Positions 37,806 to 38,214 of a stretch of DNA of 38,214 nucleotides are shown piece after piece (position 1 is the first letter of the stretch; each line of letters begins with the position of its first letter). The translations under genes were made by a program, and so were the position numbers. Source of the DNA: Streptococcus sp. 121 (lineage in GTDB: Bacteria; Bacillota; Bacilli; Lactobacillales; Streptococcaceae); NCBI RefSeq assembly GCF_016458205.1, contig NZ_JAEMED010000016.1, forward strand, positions 1 through 38,214, in the 5' to 3' direction. The notes beneath the pieces were generated by a model, which searched no databases, had not been told where the DNA came from, and was given only the letters and a program-made list of their open reading frames with translations.

Positions 37806-37976
37806 GTATGACGGCCATGTCGTACATCTGAGGTGCAAGTCCTCTGCGGGCCCCTGCTCCGGTGAACCCAATAGCGACTCCCAAGCCTGACTATCGTGAG
37901 GTAGCGGGGAGAGGAAGAGATAGCAAAATCGTGGCACTACGAACAGAAACGTGATATTAAGGCATACATAGTCTTT
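37806..37976 (+). mobile_element. 5' part of a probable group IIC intron (copy B), truncated
   Basis: The first 125 bases match copy A (1-126) with about eight differences. The hairpin GTATGAC/GTCGTAC and the GAGG/CCTC stem remain paired. The sequence likely continues as intron domain I through about 37965-37976 and then ends at the adjoining IS110 element. The remainder of the intron, with its RT gene, is missing from this side. End of similarity beyond 37930 cannot be tested, because copy A is cut by the window edge. Confidence 0.55.
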
Positions 37977-38055
37977 TATTTGAAAATAACACAGTAAAAA
38001 AGCGCAAAAAAACACTATCTGTGTTATACTTAAGGTGAACATATTTAAAAATGTC
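37977..38055 (-). other. Short non-coding end downstream of the IS110 transposase
   Basis: These roughly 80 bases lie between the intron fragment and the transposase stop. They contain the inverted pair AACACAG (37988 on) and CTGTGTT (38019 on). In IS110 elements this would be the right end; the exact IS boundary cannot be fixed here. Confidence 0.35.
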
Positions 38056-38214
38056 TTAAGGATGTTGCCGCATCCCTAATGCTTTTGCTGCTTCATAAGT
38101 TTGATGTGTTTTCAAAAGTTTGTAGACAATTCTTAGTATCTTATGAGCACAAGCGATAACAGCCTTCATCTTACTTCCTCTTTGGGAAACTCTATTGTAT
38201 AAAGATGAGAAAGC
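38056..38214 (-). CDS. IS110-family transposase, C-terminal part (runs off window)
   Basis: The last 52 codons are visible. They read SSLYNRVSQRGSKMKAVIAC, then AHKILRIVYKLLKTHQTYE and the stop. The pattern Y-R-x-G-K-x-KA-x-A-x-A-R/H-K-L-L-x-x-Y-x-L-L is the typical C-terminus of IS110/IS1111 serine-type (DEDD plus Ser) transposases. The rest lies beyond the window, so integrity cannot be judged. It reads towards the ftsH terminator. Confidence 0.8.
   Translation of the reverse strand, partial: AFSSLYNRVSQRGSKMKAVIACAHKILRIVYKLLKTHQTYEAAKALGMRQHP

Overview
This window is the replication-origin region of a streptococcus. The gene order comD/comE – rlmH – htrA – parB – dnaA – dnaN – DUF951 – ychF – pth – mfd – S4 – divIC – small ORF – serine hydrolase – tilS – hpt – ftsH matches what is known around oriC in the Mitis/Sanguinis group. 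So do the left-side genes (ecfT, ecfA2, ecfA1, pgsA, HTH/RodZ-like, M16 peptidase pair, S4, recF, guaB, trpS, ABC-F, YfhO). Base composition, strong AGGAG-type ribosome sites, TGnTATAAT extended -10 promoters and a Trp T-box also fit. Species cannot be fixed from the sequence alone; an oral Mitis/Sanguinis-group species is the best guess.

Layout. Positions 1-126 hold the 5' end of a probable group IIC intron (minus strand), directly behind the terminator of a secreted transglycosylase-like gene (182-859, minus). A seven-gene minus operon (7378 down to 975) carries two M16-type proteases, an HTH/membrane protein, pgsA and the ECF transporter core. Divergent from it, a small S4 protein and recF run rightward. 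Between recF and guaB lies a decayed IS4-family element (9034-10645) with 38-bp terminal repeats; its transposase remnant is itself split by a 143-bp MITE-like insertion with a 5-bp target duplication. Then guaB and trpS (minus, T-box controlled), an ABC-F ATPase and YfhO (plus). The comDE locus (18169-20246, minus) sits between tRNA-Glu and tRNA-Arg. It keeps the ComE-binding site and promoter but has no comC in its usual place.

The origin proper runs from 22.4 to 25.06 kb. parB is followed by dnaA, whose promoter is bracketed by DnaA boxes. The dnaA-dnaN spacer (24709-25056) has a cluster of DnaA boxes, a tandem box pair, a GC-rich spacer and a five-unit DnaA-trio. Two parS-like palindromes lie in ecfA1 and yfhO. 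From dnaN rightward all genes are on the plus strand, in tightly packed, often overlapping operons (pth-mfd-S4-divIC-small ORF-hydrolase-tilS-hpt-ftsH).

The right end is a rearrangement junction. After the ftsH terminator comes a second, about 94% identical, copy of the group IIC intron 5' end (37806 on), interrupted by an IS110-family element whose transposase runs off the window. comX and the rRNA operon that follow ftsH in S. pneumoniae are not seen. The two intron copies form an inverted repeat bracketing the whole origin region.
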